From Bacteroidales bacterium (GTDB lineage Bacteria > Bacteroidota > Bacteroidia > Bacteroidales > UBA7960): a stretch of 8,344 nt of DNA. The notes under the pieces are model-generated. The model saw only the letters and a program-made list of their open reading frames with translations. It was not told the DNA's origin and ran no database searches. Shown here one piece after another: positions 7,194 through 8,344 of the stretch. The DNA lies in the NCBI GenBank assembly GCA_007123065.1, contig SKSI01000134.1, forward strand, positions 1 to 8,344, in the 5' to 3' direction. Position 1 is the stretch's first letter. The number at the start of each line of letters is the position of its first letter. The translations under genes were made by a program, and so were the position numbers.

Positions 7194-7856
7194 TCAAAAA
7201 GCATAATCCACTACTCTGCCTGTATAGGAACCTTCTGTAACAATCCAGCACACCTCATACAAACTGGGGATCCTGCTGTTCAGCATATACACGTAGATGC
7301 GTTTCTCATCCTCTGACAGGAATGCCCGTGTGTGGCATTTAACCTTACCGATCAGGCGATACCGAAAACAAAAATTGGGTTCATAAATGTCGCGATATGC
7401 TGCAAACGGAATCTGAACCCGATCCTGACCATAAAATATTTCGATCGAATAAATTTGTCGCTCCGGCACACTCCCGTCATAACCCCAAAATGAACGTCCG
7501 TCAATTTTGTATACATAACCATAAGGACCATAATAACTGAAATGACGACCGGTTCGAAAAAAAGAACCAGCCGTTATGTGAACCTTTATGTCATCGAGAA
7601 ATAAAGTGATCGAGTGATCTGTTTGCGACATCACTTCAAACTCGCGTATCTCAGTTTTATCTGAAAGACCAATCAGAGAGCCGGTAAAAGTGAAGCTGCC
7701 GATCTCATGGCGCATGGTGCTGTCGCGCAAAGCAAAAAAACTCTCATACATCCCTTTAGAGTCGGGAACAACGATAACCCCCGATTGAGCAAAAAGGGAA
7801 AGAATCGCGAATGATGTCAGCAGAAACAGCAATATATACAAGCGCATCCGATGCAT
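7194..7856 (-). CDS. Predicted exported protein of unknown function
   Basis: From the ATG at 7856 the product is 220 residues. It begins with a classic signal peptide: a basic start, a hydrophobic core rich in Leu, Ile and Phe, then a likely signal peptidase I site after LFA, before QSG. The mature part alternates charged and aromatic residues in a beta-rich pattern, with three cysteines in its C-terminal part (in NFCFRY, KVKCHTR and EVCWIV) and no repeat or known catalytic motif. I do not recognise the family. The frame stays open upstream to an ATG at 7934, but that extension would bury the signal peptide, so I rejected it. An ATG at 7847 (217 residues) is equally compatible with export. 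The gene ends 13 bases from the convergent sanA-like gene. Confidence 0.72.
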   Translation of the reverse strand: MHRMRLYILLFLLTSFAILSLFAQSGVIVVPDSKGMYESFFALRDSTMRHEIGSFTFTGSLIGLSDKTEIREFEVMSQTDHSITLFLDDIKVHITAGSFFRTGRHFSYYGPYGYVYKIDGRSFWGYDGSVPERQIYSIEIFYGQDRVQIPFAAYRDIYEPNFCFRYRLIGKVKCHTRAFLSEDEKRIYVYMLNSRIPSLYEVCWIVTEGSYTGRVVDYAF

Positions 7857-7927
7857 AATTGTTCTCAATAATTCCCAATAGTCTAAATTACAAAAAAAGC
7901 AAAACAAAGAAATAATCATTTTCCGTA

Positions 7928-7957
7928 TTGACACTTAAATTTTAGTTTTTACTTTTG
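7928..7957 (+). promoter_or_regulatory. Strong Bacteroidota-type promoter of the winged-helix gene
   Basis: TTG at 7928-7930 and TACTTTTG at 7950-7957 are separated by 19 bases. This matches both the -33 and -7 (TAnnTTTG) elements and the expected spacing of the primary sigma factor in Bacteroidota. Transcription should begin near 7963-7965, giving a leader of about 66 nt before the ATG at 8031. It is the only place in the window where both elements match. Confidence 0.7.
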
Positions 7958-7959
7958 TG

Positions 7960-7990
7960 TACCACAAAAATTTGCCGTTTTTTTGTGGTA
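7960..7990 (+). repeat. 11-bp perfect inverted repeat at the expected transcript start
   Basis: Arms TACCACAAAAA (7960-7970) and TTTTTGTGGTA (7980-7990) are exact inverted complements with a 9-base spacer. The left arm begins two bases after the -7 box, so the predicted first nucleotide lies inside it. In DNA it could be an operator, perhaps for the small winged-helix protein encoded downstream. In RNA most of it would form a stem-loop at the extreme 5' end, which could stabilise the message. No U-run follows, so it is not a terminator. Confidence 0.62.
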
Positions 7991-8030
7991 GCATTCAATT
8001 CTTTTGTAAATTTTTAATTCTAATTGCACT

Positions 8031-8210
8031 ATGGATATTCAGGAAAAGATCATTAAAGCATTCGAAGAAGCCGGACAGGAAATGCGTTCGGGTGAAATCG
8101 CTGAAAAGGCAGGTCTGGACAAAAAAGATGTAGATAAGGCCATTAAAAAAATGAAGGAAGCGGGTACCATAATTTCTCCCAAAAGATGCTTTTACAACAT
8201 CAAAAAGTGA
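8031..8210 (+). CDS. Small winged-helix/HTH-like DNA-binding protein
   Basis: A 59-residue protein starting MDIQEKIIKAFEEAG. Residues 3-14 form a first helix. GEIAEKAGLDKKDVDKAIKKM (about 21-41) reads as a helix-turn-helix, with the second helix as recognition helix. AGTIISPKRCFYNIKK at the end resembles the beta-hairpin wing. This pattern is known from very short winged-helix proteins in anaerobic bacteria and archaea, usually annotated as transcriptional regulators of unknown target. The charge is high, with many Lys residues, consistent with nucleic-acid binding. It has no effector domain, so any sensing would need a partner or the single Cys near position 53. The start is supported by the promoter upstream. 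It ends 5 bases before the stop of the convergent neighbour. Confidence 0.8.
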   Translation: MDIQEKIIKAFEEAGQEMRSGEIAEKAGLDKKDVDKAIKKMKEAGTIISPKRCFYNIKK

Positions 8211-8215
8211 AATTT

Positions 8216-8344
8216 TTATTTAATGATCTTGTAATACCTGTCCCTGATCGCCCCTAGCTGGTTGAGGTCAAGGTTTTTTTTATAAATCCTCGTAACATAC
8301 CGGATCTTTTCTCCTTCAAAGATCATTCCTTTGGCAGCATCAAA
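8216..8344 (-). CDS. C-terminal end of an unidentified protein
   Basis: An open frame enters from the right edge and ends at TAA (8218-8216). It gives the last 42 residues, beginning FDAAKGMIFEGEKIR and ending in RYYKIIK. The piece is rich in Lys, Arg and Tyr, with no recognisable motif. Codon use resembles the other genes and it abuts the winged-helix gene tail-to-tail, so it is probably real. Function cannot be assigned from so short a fragment. Confidence 0.6.
   Translation of the reverse strand, partial: FDAAKGMIFEGEKIRYVTRIYKKNLDLNQLGAIRDRYYKIIK

Noticed and set aside
7883..7890. TAATTTAG as promoter of the exported-protein gene (minus strand)
   Set aside because: One mismatch to TAnnTTTG and no TTG at the right distance. 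The position is plausible but too weak to list.
7857..7934. N-terminal extension of the exported protein to the ATG at 7934
   Set aside because: It would place 26 residues before the signal peptide and run into the promoter elements of the winged-helix gene. The ATG at 7856 is better.
7960..7990. Inverted repeat read as an intrinsic terminator
   Set aside because: No U-run follows on either strand, and it sits at a predicted transcript start rather than after a gene.

Overview
The window looks like ordinary chromosome from an anaerobic or fermentative member of the Bacteroidota, most likely order Bacteroidales. Four things suggest this. SecD and SecF are fused in one polypeptide. A four-gene ferredoxin-dependent 2-oxoacid oxidoreductase operon is present. 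Shine-Dalgarno sequences are almost absent upstream of genes. Several intergenic regions carry the Bacteroidota-type -7 element TAnnTTTG. The placement is inferred from these traits, not from a database comparison. I see no mobile element, phage gene, CRISPR array, rRNA or tRNA.

Layout. Positions 1-3017 (minus) hold nearly all of secDF, whose 3' end lies outside the window. Its promoter region (about 3048-3091) has a TAACTTTG box with a perfect inverted repeat just upstream. Positions 3108-6251 (minus) form one operon, read in the order korD (two-cluster ferredoxin), korA (alpha), korB (beta, TPP-binding), korC (gamma), then a small retropepsin-like aspartic protease whose start codon overlaps the korC stop. 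A 257-bp AT-rich divergent region (6252-6508) separates korD from a plus-strand SanA/YdcF-family (DUF218) membrane-anchored protein (6509-7180). That gene converges, 13 bp apart, on a minus-strand gene for a predicted exported protein of unknown function (7194-7856). Next comes a plus-strand gene of 59 codons for a tiny winged-helix-like protein (8031-8210). It has the best promoter in the window (TTG, 19 nt, TACTTTTG), followed at once by an 11-bp perfect inverted repeat at the expected transcript start. The last 129 bases are the C-terminal end of an unidentified minus-strand gene that converges on it.

How the genes work together. KorABCD should convert a 2-oxoacid plus CoA into acyl-CoA, CO2 and reduced ferredoxin, or run the reverse carboxylation. 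Whether the natural substrate is 2-oxoglutarate or a branched-chain 2-oxoacid cannot be settled from sequence alone. SecDF assists protein export through SecYEG. The exported unknown protein and the SanA-like protein are envelope proteins, but nothing here links them functionally to SecDF or to Kor.

No clearly new multi-gene system is visible. The points most worth a second look are the protease gene translationally coupled to korC and the inverted repeat at the start of the winged-helix mRNA. Less striking are palindromes at the secDF and korD promoters, an acidic insert in the SecD periplasmic region, and two very small ORFs near operon junctions.
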